From Lachnospiraceae bacterium (GTDB lineage: Bacteria; Bacillota; Clostridia; Lachnospirales; Lachnospiraceae): a stretch of DNA of 64,000 nt. This document shows positions 1 to 9,059 of this stretch, one piece after another. A program made the position numbers and the translations under genes. The DNA lies in assembly GCA_017553505.1 (NCBI GenBank), contig JAFZLD010000003.1:1-64000 (forward strand). Direction: 5' to 3'. The notes under the pieces were generated by a model that worked only from the letters and a program-made list of their open reading frames with translations, was not told the DNA's origin and searched no databases. Each line of letters begins with the position of its first letter. Positions within the stretch are counted from its first letter, which is position 1.

Positions 1-28
1 ATAGGGGGCATCGAGGGTGGGTTTGGGG

Positions 29-48
29 AGCGCAGAGGGATCTGCGCT
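29..48 (+). terminator. Hairpin, possible terminator of an upstream gene
   Basis: AGCGCAGA pairs perfectly with TCTGCGCT around a GGGA loop, followed by only a short T run. The rest of bases 1-210 shows no gene. It could end a gene lying outside the window, but the weak U tract keeps this uncertain. Confidence 0.35.
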
Positions 49-210
49 TTACGCATTAGTAAAGCAGATTAATATGTTTTCGATAATTCAAGTCGCTGGT
101 GAGCGTTGATTTAGATTTATCTTTTGATGTATCATACTAATAGTTATGTACTTTGGTTTGCATTAATTATGTGAAATAGTGTTATTGAAACATAAAGCAA
201 GGGGATAGTT

Positions 211-2757
211 ATGAGTGGAGTAAATTCACAAAGGGGATTCATTTATCAGTCTATTGTGGCGATTATTGAATGTTTTGACAAAGACGATTGGAATGAGGTG
301 AAGATTGAGCCAAATACAGAGGCAGACAAAGTGGACATAATGTTTTACGAATCTGGTAAGACGAAAAGAGCCATTCAAGTCAAGTCAAGTATTAACTCGT
401 TTGAACAGCCGAGTGTAGAAAGAGTACTTAGGGCTGTCGAAGAAGATGCTGGAGAAGCTTCAGAAGTAATAGTCTATCTTGTGGGAGATTCATTTACCCT
501 CCCTTGCGAAGAATATATTAAAAAAAAGAGCGATAAAATAAAAACTGTTTCGTATAGCAAAATTAAAAATGAATGTTTGGAAAAACTGATAGAGTATGCG
601 AAAAAAACTGGTTTAGACGATGATATTAGGCTTTCCGATTTAGAGCTAATCGAAGCGAGTATTTTTGCCAAGATTCATATAAATAGCATAGATACACACC
701 CACTTAGTAGATTAGAGTTTGAAAACGCTTTTTGTAAAGCTATATCAGTTCATAAAATACCTAAAATTCTCACAAACTATTTACCACCTATGCCGGCAGC
801 AGGACTAATTGGGCGAGATGAAGCTATAAAGGATGTGCAGAATGCTATAAATAATTTCAATAGCCCTATAATGATAAGGGGGCTTGGTGGAATAGGGAAA
901 ACTGCTTTGATGAGGCAGATATTCGAAGATATTGTAAATGATGGTGATGATAAGAACCATGTAGCGTGGGTTACATGTAGCGGAAATCTAAAAAGTGATC
1001 TACTTTTATTAAGAGATTCGCTTAATGTGCCCAAAACATATGCAAGCGATGATGCACTTGCTGAAGTTATTAACAGATTACGAAGTGATTGCGATAATGT
1101 GTATCTCTTTTTTGATGATTTAAAATCATGGTTTAGAAATGAGGAACTAGGGATAATCAATTCACTTCGCCCAACTGTTAGGGCTATTATTACGTCTAGA
1201 TATGAAATTCCATACACACCATCAATTAGTTTAGGTGTCCTCAATAAAGATTCAGCAATAGATTTATTTTATAGTTTCTATAAGCGAGATCCGGAACGTA
1301 ATTATTGCCTTGATGCCACGATGATAATTGACTCCGATTCAGTAAGAAGACATACTTTACTGATTGAACTTTTAGCTAAGGCGGCGGATGTGGCTTTTGG
1401 CAATTTGCACAGCTTTCGTTTGAATCTGGAAGCAAAAGGATTCTTCGAAGTTAGTCAAGTAACTATTGATTCTGGTAAATTTGAAGACATGACCATTGAA
1501 GATAGCATAATTAAGCTATATGATCTATCTGATTTGAACGATGAAAAACAGAAGACAATGAAGTTTTTCTCTATTTTTACACCTGAAATGGTGATACTTG
1601 ATTGCTTTGCAGAATGGGCTGGGCTAAAAGAGAATGAGGTGAATAATCTTGTTAAACTAGGCTGGTTAACAAGAGTAGAGAGAGGATTTATTATTCACCA
1701 AATAATCAAAGATTCTCTAGAGAGGCAGATAAGTACAAATGGAGAAAGTGTGGCGATAGAAGAATACAGTGATCTTATTCTTTGTATAAATGATGCGCTT
1801 GGCGATTATAACGGTAATCAAGAAATTACAGTGAGAAGTGACTTTTTATATGCTACATCAGATATAGTAAGATGTTTAGAGAAGCGTATACAAAAGAAAA
1901 TAGTAAATAAATCATTAAGCGAAACGAAAGACTTTTTGATTTCAATTTCGTCTATATATAACAATATAGGGCTTGCAAATTATTACATAGGCGGGTACAC
2001 AGAAGCGTTGAATTATTTCAAAAAAGCTTTATCTATTCGTAAAGCCTATTTAGAGTCTGATAGTATAAGTTTTATAAAATTATATAATAATATTGCTATG
2101 GTTTTGCAGGAAGTGGGAGACTACACGCTGGCGATGAAATATTTGGAATTAGCACGTCCAATTTGCGAAAGCAAATTAGTACCAAATTCGATTGAGTTGG
2201 CGACATATTATAACAATATGTATTTAGTAATGATACAGAAATCCAATTCAAAAAAGGCTATAAAATATGCAAAAAAGGCAAAATCCATATTTGAGAGTAT
2301 ACTTGGCCCTGAGCATATACGAGTACTAATGTCATATTGCCATATAGGACAGGCTTTATATGATCAAAAAAGATATGATGAAGCATTATCTTATTTAAAT
2401 ATCGCAAGAGAAGGTGTAGAAAAATATGCAGATGAAGCTCCGTTTGAACTGGCGACTATTTACAACGCGATTGCGGTAATATTTTCTGATAAAAAGGAAG
2501 AAGAAGACGCAAATAAATATTTTGGAGAGGCCTTAGAAATTTTCAAAAAGGTAGTTGGAGATAATCACCCAGCAACTGCAAACGTGTATGGTAACATAGC
2601 TTGGATGTATTATGAAATGGGGAAATACGAAAAAGCTCTAGATTTTAGTGAACTCGAGTTTCGCAGTTATAATGCTAAATTTGGGCCTAATCATTTTAAA
2701 ACGATGGCAGCCAAAAAGATGTTGGATGATATTAGGGCACATTTGGAGCCAAAATAA
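211..2757 (+). CDS. Nuclease-NB-ARC-TPR STAND protein, probable anti-phage effector
   Basis: 848 residues in three parts. Residues 1-170 look like a Cap4/DUF4297-type PD-(D/E)xK nuclease: an N-terminal GFIYQS segment, D42 in VDIMF and Q56-V-K58. Residues 198-400 are a STAND/NB-ARC ATPase with Walker A GLGGIGKT (224-231), Walker B YLFFDD (298-303) and a TSR sensor (328-330). Residues about 570-840 are tetratricopeptide repeats of the kinesin-light-chain/TPR_12 kind, such as YNNIAMVLQEVGDYTLAMKY. STAND proteins of this plan (Avs-like and related) sense a phage protein with the repeats, oligomerise and activate the nuclease; that role is inferred here. A good site (AAGGGGATAG) precedes the ATG. 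The gene is clearly more AT-rich than DNA after 5.9 kb, which suggests transfer. It lies upstream of a helicase-nuclease gene in the same direction. Which known STAND family it belongs to is not resolved. Confidence 0.8.
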   Translation: MSGVNSQRGFIYQSIVAIIECFDKDDWNEVKIEPNTEADKVDIMFYESGKTKRAIQVKSSINSFEQPSVERVLRAVEEDAGEASEVIVYLVGDSFTLPCEEYIKKKSDKIKTVSYSKIKNECLEKLIEYAKKTGLDDDIRLSDLELIEASIFAKIHINSIDTHPLSRLEFENAFCKAISVHKIPKILTNYLPPMPAAGLIGRDEAIKDVQNAINNFNSPIMIRGLGGIGKTALMRQIFEDIVNDGDDKNHVAWVTCSGNLKSDLLLLRDSLNVPKTYASDDALAEVINRLRSDCDNVYLFFDDLKSWFRNEELGIINSLRPTVRAIITSRYEIPYTPSISLGVLNKDSAIDLFYSFYKRDPERNYCLDATMIIDSDSVRRHTLLIELLAKAADVAFGNLHSFRLNLEAKGFFEVSQVTIDSGKFEDMTIEDSIIKLYDLSDLNDEKQKTMKFFSIFTPEMVILDCFAEWAGLKENEVNNLVKLGWLTRVERGFIIHQIIKDSLERQISTNGESVAIEEYSDLILCINDALGDYNGNQEITVRSDFLYATSDIVRCLEKRIQKKIVNKSLSETKDFLISISSIYNNIGLANYYIGGYTEALNYFKKALSIRKAYLESDSISFIKLYNNIAMVLQEVGDYTLAMKYLELARPICESKLVPNSIELATYYNNMYLVMIQKSNSKKAIKYAKKAKSIFESILGPEHIRVLMSYCHIGQALYDQKRYDEALSYLNIAREGVEKYADEAPFELATIYNAIAVIFSDKKEEEDANKYFGEALEIFKKVVGDNHPATANVYGNIAWMYYEMGKYEKALDFSELEFRSYNAKFGPNHFKTMAAKKMLDDIRAHLEPK

Positions 2758-2779
2758 TTAAATTATGCTTGCAATAGGG

Positions 2780-2805
2780 AAGTGCGAGCTTAGGCCTGCA
2801 CTTTT
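2780..2805 (+). terminator. Weak hairpin terminator
   Basis: AAGTGC pairs with GCACTT, with part of the 12-nt loop able to pair further, followed by TTCT. It sits 23 nt after the STAND gene stop. A TATACT-like -10 near 2872 may then give the next gene its own promoter. Confidence 0.4.
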
Positions 2806-2918
2806 CTACGTCTAATAGATAGTGTGATAAATATGTATTAAAAATGATTAAAGGATACTGCAAATTAGTGTTATACTGGTTTTATAGTTTATATAAAAAA
2901 CAATTGTAGGGGATAAAA

Positions 2919-5900
2919 ATGACTAATTACGATGAATTGCGAGCAGGCTTTGAAACAGCGTTTATAGATGGTTCTTTGGCTTCATCAATTGCATATAGAC
3001 CGCAATTCATTTCTAATAACTACAAAGTAGGTAAAAAAGTTTTATCTTCTATCGAAGATGAATTGTTAAGATGCGACCGCTTCCAGATTAGCGTCGCTTT
3101 TATCACTATGAGCGGAATAACGCCTTTGCTTCAGACACTGCAGGAACTTGAAGCAAAGCATATTCCGGGTGAAATTCTTACCACTAATTATCTTTCTTTC
3201 AGTGAGCCGAGAGCGCTCAAAAAACTCAACGAATTATCAAACATAACATTGAAAATGTACGATGTTGATGCGGCCGATGAGGGCTTTCACACTAAGGGCT
3301 ACATTTTCAAGAAAGATGAGACATACAGAATTATTGTGGGTAGTTCTAACATAACGAGTACTGCTCTTACAAGTAATCGCGAGTGGAATACTAAGATCAT
3401 TTCAACTGAGCAAGGCGAAATGGCAAAAGAAATTGTTGCAGAGTTTAAAGAACTTTGGAATTCTCCCTATGCGCTCTCTTTTGATAAGTTCTACGAGCAG
3501 TATGTTACTCGATACAATATTATCAAGCATCAGCGTCAGGTAGCTAAGCTGGATGATATAACATCGTTTGAAAAGTATGATTTAAAGCCTAATAGCATGC
3601 AGAGCGGATTTATTACGAATCTGAAAAAGATACTTGAAGAGGGCGCTACTCGTGCTCTTTTGATTTCTGCAACCGGAACCGGTAAGACATATGCATCAGC
3701 ATTCGCTATGAGAGAATTAGGTTTCAAGCGAGTTCTATTCTTGGTTCATAGGGGCCAGTTAGCCATACAGACTAGGAAGGCCTATAAGATGGTCTTTCAG
3801 GATAATATGTCCATGGGGCTTGTAGGCGCAGGACATGACGAGTACGATGCAGATTTCGTGTTTGCGACTGTTCAGACCTTAAATAGAGATGAGCACTTGA
3901 CGGAATATGATGCGGACCATTTTGATTGTATTATTTTGGATGAAGCTCATCATGTTCCTGCATGTACATATCAGAAGATTATGAAACATTTCACGCCTAA
4001 GCTTTGGTTGGGCATGACTGCGACTCCCGATAAAAGAGACGACAATATTGAGGGCAGAAATGTCTATGAAATCTTTGATCACCAGATTGCTTATGAAATT
4101 CGATTGCAACAGGCAATGGAAGAAAATTTGTTGTGCCCTTTCCATTACTTTGGAATAACAGATTTATCATTTGTTGATGATACTATTGCAGATGTTGATT
4201 TCTCTATGCTAACAAGTGACGCTCGCGTAAATCATATAGTTTCACAAGCCCATTATTATGGTTATAGTGGCGATAAAGTTAAAGGTTTAATTTTCTGTAG
4301 AAGTATAGATGAAACGAAAGAATTGTCAGCGCGATTCAACAAAACAATTAACCCTGATACAGGAAAGCTCTTTAGGACTATTGCGCTAAACGGCAGTGCT
4401 TCAGAACAGGAAAGACAAGCGGCATTTGAGAGGCTTGCCATGAACGAAGAAGAGGCTACTTCAGAGAAACAACCGTTGGACTATATTTTTTCAAAAGAGA
4501 TATTGAATGAAGGCGTTGATATCGTAGAAGTAAATCAGGTAATAATGTTACGCCCTACCGAGTCCCCTATAGTGTTCATTCAGCAGTTAGGTCGAGGCTT
4601 GAGAAAGGCTGTAGGAAAAGAATATGTAGTAGTATTAGATTTCATCGGAAATTATGAGAAAAACTTCATGATTCCGATTGCTCTGTCTGGAGACCGTACA
4701 TATAACAAAGATAATATCCGTAGATATATCATGGAAGGCGGAAGAGTTATTCCAGGTGCATCGACGGTTCATTTTGACGAGATAAGCAGGAAAAGAATAT
4801 TCGCATCGGTAGATAGTGCGAACTTTAGTGATATTAAGCTTATTCGAGAAAACTATACGAATCTTAAGAACAAGCTTGGTAGAATACCGAGACTTCAGGA
4901 TTTTGATGAATACGGTGAGATGGATGTTAATCGTATTTTTGATAACAACTCATTGGGCTCATACTATAAGTTTCTTGTAAAGTATGAGAAAGAATATAAA
5001 GTAAGATTATCCAGTGATGAAGAAAAAGTAATTGAATTTGTTTCAAAAAAGTTGGCTAATGGAAAGCGAATTCAAGAACTTCAAATGTTTAAACGTATGC
5101 TTGCACAAGCGCACAGCGCATTAAAACTTGGGTTATTTGCTAGTTTAATGGATGACCTGAAGGGATATGGAAGGCAGATAAGTAAAGACCAAAAAGAAAA
5201 TATAGTTAGTGTGCTGACGAATGAATTTCCTGCAGGTTCAGGAAAGGGTACATATTCCCAATGCGTTTTTATAGAGAAGAGCGGAGAGGATTATGTACCG
5301 ACAAAATCGTTCTCAAGCATGCTGGCTAACCGTGATTTTTACGAGATTTTGAAGGAACTTGTTGAATTTGGCATTAGTCGCTATAAGCGAGATTACAGCA
5401 ATACTTATGCTAACACGGACTTTGTTCTTTATCAAAAATACACATACGAAGATGTATGTAGATTGTTAAACTGGGAACAGAACGAAGTACCGTTGAATAT
5501 TGGTGGCTACAAGTATGATAAGAAAACAAAGACATTTCCTGTTTTTATAAATTATGAAAAAGACGAGAACATAGCCGACACTATAAAATATGAGGACCAT
5601 TTTGTAGAAGGATTTAGAGACAAACTAATTGCAATATCTAAATCGGGCAGAAGTATTCAATCCGAGGATGTCCAGAATTTCTTGAAAGCCAAGGAAAGAG
5701 GGATTCGTGTTGAACTTTTTGTGAGAAAGAATAAAGATGATAAGATATCGAAAGAGTTTTATTATCTTGGGCATATGACAGCTTCGGGTAAGGCAGAAGA
5801 GTTTATCATGAAGGGTACGCAGAAGACGGCTGTTCAGATAGAATGGATTTTGGATGTTCCTGTAAGAGAAGATATTTACGAATATATCGTAAATGAATAA
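2919..5900 (+). CDS. PLD-nuclease / superfamily 2 helicase / DUF3427 protein
   Basis: 993 residues. Residues about 35-200 form a phospholipase-D-like nuclease domain with HTKGYIF and the following GSSN (an HKD half site). Residues about 225-620 are an SF2 DEAD/DEAH-type helicase: Walker A ATGTGKT, LDEAHH, MTATP, and motif VI QQLGRGLRK. The C-terminal third (about 670-990) matches DUF3427, including INYEKDE followed by IKYEDHF. This architecture recurs in bacterial defence islands; a role in restricting foreign DNA is inference from that. The start has a GTAGGGG ribosome site. The gene is AT-rich like the STAND gene before it. A NUDIX gene begins 11 nt after its stop, so the two are probably cotranscribed. 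Confidence 0.85.
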   Translation: MTNYDELRAGFETAFIDGSLASSIAYRPQFISNNYKVGKKVLSSIEDELLRCDRFQISVAFITMSGITPLLQTLQELEAKHIPGEILTTNYLSFSEPRALKKLNELSNITLKMYDVDAADEGFHTKGYIFKKDETYRIIVGSSNITSTALTSNREWNTKIISTEQGEMAKEIVAEFKELWNSPYALSFDKFYEQYVTRYNIIKHQRQVAKLDDITSFEKYDLKPNSMQSGFITNLKKILEEGATRALLISATGTGKTYASAFAMRELGFKRVLFLVHRGQLAIQTRKAYKMVFQDNMSMGLVGAGHDEYDADFVFATVQTLNRDEHLTEYDADHFDCIILDEAHHVPACTYQKIMKHFTPKLWLGMTATPDKRDDNIEGRNVYEIFDHQIAYEIRLQQAMEENLLCPFHYFGITDLSFVDDTIADVDFSMLTSDARVNHIVSQAHYYGYSGDKVKGLIFCRSIDETKELSARFNKTINPDTGKLFRTIALNGSASEQERQAAFERLAMNEEEATSEKQPLDYIFSKEILNEGVDIVEVNQVIMLRPTESPIVFIQQLGRGLRKAVGKEYVVVLDFIGNYEKNFMIPIALSGDRTYNKDNIRRYIMEGGRVIPGASTVHFDEISRKRIFASVDSANFSDIKLIRENYTNLKNKLGRIPRLQDFDEYGEMDVNRIFDNNSLGSYYKFLVKYEKEYKVRLSSDEEKVIEFVSKKLANGKRIQELQMFKRMLAQAHSALKLGLFASLMDDLKGYGRQISKDQKENIVSVLTNEFPAGSGKGTYSQCVFIEKSGEDYVPTKSFSSMLANRDFYEILKELVEFGISRYKRDYSNTYANTDFVLYQKYTYEDVCRLLNWEQNEVPLNIGGYKYDKKTKTFPVFINYEKDENIADTIKYEDHFVEGFRDKLIAISKSGRSIQSEDVQNFLKAKERGIRVELFVRKNKDDKISKEFYYLGHMTASGKAEEFIMKGTQKTAVQIEWILDVPVREDIYEYIVNE

Positions 5901-5911
5901 ACGGAGGATTT

Positions 5912-6352
5912 ATGAAAACTATTAGAGTAGTCGCCGCCATCATCAAAGCGGTCAACGATAAAAACGAGCCCATCATCTTCGCGACCGAGCGAGGTTACGG
6001 GGATTTTAAGGGCGGTTGGGAGTTTCCCGGCGGAAAGATTGAAGAGGGAGAGACTCCGGAGGAGGCTCTTGCGAGGGAGATTCGAGAGGAGTTGGATACG
6101 GAGATTTCGGTGGGAAGGCTCATTGATACCATTGAGTATGATTATCCGAAGTTTCATTTGTCCATGGATTGTTTCTTTTGCGAGATTATAAAAGGTGATT
6201 TGGTGCTTAAGGAGCATGAGGCTGCGAGGTGGCTTACGAAGGACGAGCTCCGCGAAGTGGACTGGCTGCCTGCGGACATCACGATTATTGATGAGATTGA
6301 GCAGGAAATGGTTAGGGAAGAAGAGATACTTAAGAGTAAAAAGAAGGGTTGA
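5912..6352 (+). CDS. NUDIX hydrolase (MutT-like)
   Basis: 146 residues with a complete NUDIX box: GGKIEEGETPEEALAREI followed by REELD, giving the G-x5-E-x7-REUxEExG pattern at about residues 38-60. NUDIX enzymes hydrolyse nucleoside diphosphates linked to another moiety; MutT-type members remove 8-oxo-dGTP. It begins 11 nt after the helicase stop with a CGGAGGAT ribosome site, which suggests cotranscription. Base composition jumps here from AT-rich to GC-rich, so it may be the native gene at the island edge or a real partner of the helicase. The substrate cannot be read from sequence. Confidence 0.85.
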   Translation: MKTIRVVAAIIKAVNDKNEPIIFATERGYGDFKGGWEFPGGKIEEGETPEEALAREIREELDTEISVGRLIDTIEYDYPKFHLSMDCFFCEIIKGDLVLKEHEAARWLTKDELREVDWLPADITIIDEIEQEMVREEEILKSKKKG

Positions 6353-6369
6353 GCCTAAGCTCAACCCTT
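6344..6369. terminator. Bidirectional terminator overlapping two stop codons
   Basis: AAGGGTTGAGC pairs with GCTCAACCCTT around CTAA (11 bp). The hairpin contains the stop of the NUDIX gene and the stop of the convergent esterase gene, and has T-rich flanks on both strands. Confidence 0.75.
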
Positions 6370-7272
6370 TATGTATTCTCTGAAAAATGCGCATTCGTCG
6401 TCGTTGCATTTGGTGGCTTCGGGCTGCTTCATGTTGCAGTGGAAGACGTGGTAGAGAGGGTTCTTTGCATCGCCGTAGTAGCGGTAGCAGAAGGGAACCG
6501 AGTGGTCGTTGAGTGCGTCGGCGATGTAGTGAGCCTGGGTGCGCATGGTGTCGCCGGGAGTGGTCATGATGAAAGCGGGCGGGAACTTTTCTGTTACCCA
6601 CTGAACGCTGTTTACAAGCTCGAGTTCGGCTTTGGTGCCGCGCTTGGGGAGAAGGTCCTTTAAGATTTCTTTGGACATAGGGTCCTGGGTCTTGGGGGTG
6701 CCGAGCTCGTATTTGCCGCAGTTGAGGGCGATGGCGTTTAGGTGCATGCCGCGGGGAAGGGTGAGCTTGGCCTTCGGGAACTCTGCTTTCATGGCTTTCT
6801 TGCACTCGGGATTGGTGAGGAAATTCGCGAACATGCTAAGCAGGTGCGCGCCAGCCGAGTCGCCTACAGCGAAGATGTTATCGGTATCGAGGCCGTACTG
6901 CTCGGAATTATCATATATCCAGCGGAATGCGGCGCAGATATCCTCAAGGTCGGTGGGGTACTGAAATTCGGGCGCGAGGCGGTAGGAGAAATTAACAACC
7001 GCGAAGCCGCGCTCTGCAAGGCTCATGCCGTAGTACTGGTAAACGTCCTTGTCGCCGTATACCCATGCTCCGCCGTGCACGATTGCAATGACGGGAAGGG
7101 CGCCTTCTTTGGCCTTCTTAGGACGGTAGACGTCTAAAAGGTTCCAAGTGGGGTGCGTCCCGTAGGAAATGTTATCGAATCTCTTGACGGTCGAGGGCGT
7201 CTTAAGACCCGCGTCGCGCTTGGCGTCGCCTTCGCCGAATGATTTTCTGATCATATCGCTGAATCTAGACAT
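6361..7272 (-). CDS. Alpha/beta hydrolase, hormone-sensitive-lipase-like esterase
   Basis: 303 residues. HGGAW (66-70) is the oxyanion-hole motif of the HSL/esterase family and GDSAG carries the nucleophile Ser149. The segment SYRLAPEFQYP is typical of the same family. Asp and His of the triad are expected near 245-280; GDAKNPLYHVFHC supplies a plausible His. A GGAGGTTACAT context gives a good start. It is cytoplasmic, since no signal peptide is seen. The natural ester substrate is unknown; rumen relatives often act on acetylated or feruloylated sugars, but nothing here shows that. Confidence 0.85.
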   Translation of the reverse strand: MSRFSDMIRKSFGEGDAKRDAGLKTPSTVKRFDNISYGTHPTWNLLDVYRPKKAKEGALPVIAIVHGGAWVYGDKDVYQYYGMSLAERGFAVVNFSYRLAPEFQYPTDLEDICAAFRWIYDNSEQYGLDTDNIFAVGDSAGAHLLSMFANFLTNPECKKAMKAEFPKAKLTLPRGMHLNAIALNCGKYELGTPKTQDPMSKEILKDLLPKRGTKAELELVNSVQWVTEKFPPAFIMTTPGDTMRTQAHYIADALNDHSVPFCYRYYGDAKNPLYHVFHCNMKQPEATKCNDDECAFFREYIKG

Positions 7273-7387
7273 ATGTAACCTCCGTATGCAAAACGTTTTT
7301 GCTACCTTAACAATAGCATATTTGCGACGGCAAAAGAAGGTGGTATTATTAGTTAGAGGTATCGATTTTTTAGGGGGGAGATTTAAT

Positions 7388-7573
7388 ATGAGTAGTAGAC
7401 TAATTGAGTATGAAGGCTATAAGGCAAAAATGGATTTTGATCGAGAAGACCTTATTTACGTAGGTCAAGTTCTTGATATAGATGATTATGTGGGATTTCA
7501 CGGAAAGAACGAGCAGGAGTTAATTGAGGCATTCCATAATGCGATTGCTAATTACAAGGAAAGAAATAAATAG
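7388..7573 (+). CDS. HicB-family protein, no HicA partner
   Basis: 61 residues, matching the short HicB fold: YKAKMDFDREDLIYVGQV followed by GFHG, and ELIEAFHNAIANY. HicB proteins with this pattern are antitoxins of HicA RNA interferases, often with an added DNA-binding tail. Here there is no tail and no HicA-like ORF next to it, so it is an orphan. The start is set by a very strong TAGGGGGGAG ribosome site 7 nt upstream; a longer frame open from 7169 lacks one. It is followed 7 nt later by the ArsC/Spx-like gene. Confidence 0.75.
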   Translation: MSSRLIEYEGYKAKMDFDREDLIYVGQVLDIDDYVGFHGKNEQELIEAFHNAIANYKERNK

Positions 7574-7580
7574 GTAGAGT

Positions 7581-7922
7581 ATGAACATTCAGATTTTCGG
7601 AACCAAGAAATGCAACGATACTAAGAAGGCCGAGCGTTTCTTCAAGGAGCGCGGCATCAAGTATCAGTTTATAGACATGAAAGAAAAAGGAATGAGCAAG
7701 GGCGAATTCATGTCGGTGGCGCAGGCTAACGGCGGTGTCGAGGGGATGCTCGACGCGGATAGCAAGGACAAGGATACGCTGGCGTTAATTAAGTATATTG
7801 CGGACGAGGACAAGGTTGAGAAGATTCTTGAGAATCAGCAGGTGATTAAGACGCCGGTGGTTCGAAACGGCAAGCAGTCGACACTGGGGTATAGGCCTGA
7901 GGTGTGGAAGAAATGGGAATAG
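7581..7922 (+). CDS. ArsC/Spx-family thioredoxin-fold protein
   Basis: 113 residues. IFGTKKCNDTKKAERFF places a single Cys at residue 11 in the ArsC/Spx active-site position; there is no second Cys three residues on, unlike redox-switch Spx. The later segment IKTPVVRNGKQSTLGYRPEVW matches the conserved cis-Pro and C-terminal end of the family. It may be a YffB- or arsenate-reductase-like thiol enzyme; a transcriptional Spx role is less likely without CxxC. It is probably cotranscribed with the flanking small genes (7-nt and 9-nt gaps). Confidence 0.8.
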   Translation: MNIQIFGTKKCNDTKKAERFFKERGIKYQFIDMKEKGMSKGEFMSVAQANGGVEGMLDADSKDKDTLALIKYIADEDKVEKILENQQVIKTPVVRNGKQSTLGYRPEVWKKWE

Positions 7923-7931
7923 GAGCGAGGT

Positions 7932-8486
7932 ATGGCAGGTAAAAAGCTTTTTGTGATTTTTCCCGGCATGGGATACACAAAGGATAAGCCGCTTTTGTAC
8001 TACGCGGGTAAGATTGCCAAGGACAAGGGCTACGAGATTATAGATATTGACTATACGCATTTTTTTACCGCAGCGAAGTTCGACGATGCCGAGGTGGATG
8101 CTAAGATTGAGAAGTCTTACGAGATGGTGGTCGAGAAGCTTGGTACAGTAGACTTTAAGGCTTATGACACAGTTGTCTTTGCCGGCAAAAGCATGGGCAC
8201 GATGCTGGCGGCAAGGTACGCGGAAGAGTATGGTGTTGAGGCGGAGCAGCTTTGGTATACGCCGCTTGCGTCGACCTACGAGCATGGGTGCAAGAATGCG
8301 ATAGCGTTCATCGGAACCGCGGACCCGTTCTCGGATGTTGTAAAGATGGGCGAGACTGCGAAGGCGCAGGGGATTCCGCTTTATGTGTATGAGGGTGGCA
8401 ACCACTCGCTGGAGACGGGCGATATGGATACGGATTTGAAGACGCTTGGTGATGTTATGAAGCACACTGAGGAGTTTTTGAAATAG
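7932..8486 (+). CDS. Small alpha/beta hydrolase
   Basis: 184 residues with an early FPGMGYTKDKP strand-loop, nucleophile elbow GKSMG (Ser near 81), an acidic residue in IGTADPFS and a His in GGNHSLE. These are the order and spacing of an alpha/beta hydrolase triad in a minimal, lid-less enzyme. It starts 9 nt after the ArsC-like gene with GGAGCGAGGT upstream. No signal peptide. Substrate unknown. Confidence 0.75.
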   Translation: MAGKKLFVIFPGMGYTKDKPLLYYAGKIAKDKGYEIIDIDYTHFFTAAKFDDAEVDAKIEKSYEMVVEKLGTVDFKAYDTVVFAGKSMGTMLAARYAEEYGVEAEQLWYTPLASTYEHGCKNAIAFIGTADPFSDVVKMGETAKAQGIPLYVYEGGNHSLETGDMDTDLKTLGDVMKHTEEFLK

Positions 8487-8508
8487 ATTGTGACAGGGAG
8501 GGGAATGC

Positions 8509-9042
8509 ATGAAGAACGGTTTGATTATTGCTTTGACAGCGATACTGGTGATTATTATCGCGTTTATAGCGGTGTTTGTATACAACAGGAAGTACTTGAT
8601 TATGGACGGGCCGGGCATGGTTAATGAGGGCCCGTGGACTGACGAGAACGGCGAAGAGGTCGGCTCGATGGAGCCTGTTCCGATAGTTCAGGTGAGTGTC
8701 GGCGACAAATTCTTTTCCATCAATCTTGAGAGCAATTCTTCGGCAGATGCTTTTGTCGAGAAGATTAAGAGCGGCACTCTTGAAATCGAGATGTCGGATT
8801 ACGGCGGATTCGAGAAGGTCGGCAATCTTCCGTGGGCGATTACCACGAATGACAAGGAGATTACCACCCGCCCCGGCGACCTGATACTCTACGAGGGCAA
8901 CAAGATCACGATTTACTATGGCGAGAACACCTACAAGTTCACGAAGCTTGGAAGGCTGAACGCTGACGAAGAAGAAATTAAAGAGGCTTTCGGCGGCGCG
9001 GATGATATTACTGCGGTGTTCTCGGTTGAGTGGACGGAATAA
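8509..9042 (+). CDS. Membrane-anchored cyclophilin-like protein
   Basis: 177 residues: an N-terminal membrane segment (residues 5-25) and an outward domain. The part from VSVGDKFFSINLESNSSADAF through RPGDLILYEGNKITIYYGENTY to KLGRLN has the pattern of the cyclophilin_like family (PF18050): an N-x-SA motif, then a GDL-xLY strand. These domains resemble prolyl isomerases in fold, usually without proven isomerase activity. The start has GGGAGGGGAATGC. It is the last gene of the + strand run from 7388. Confidence 0.65.
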   Translation: MKNGLIIALTAILVIIIAFIAVFVYNRKYLIMDGPGMVNEGPWTDENGEEVGSMEPVPIVQVSVGDKFFSINLESNSSADAFVEKIKSGTLEIEMSDYGGFEKVGNLPWAITTNDKEITTRPGDLILYEGNKITIYYGENTYKFTKLGRLNADEEEIKEAFGGADDITAVFSVEWTE

Positions 9043-9059
9043 CAGATACAAGATGTACT

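Noticed and set aside
5876-6805. Long minus-strand frame across the NUDIX gene and esterase end
   Set aside because: It is antisense to the NUDIX gene and the esterase is read in another frame; its product is a low-complexity Arg/Pro/His-rich string typical of a shadow frame.
7785-8618. Long minus-strand frame opposite the small alpha/beta hydrolase
   Set aside because: Opposite a gene with a clear catalytic triad; no ribosome site and no recognisable motif.
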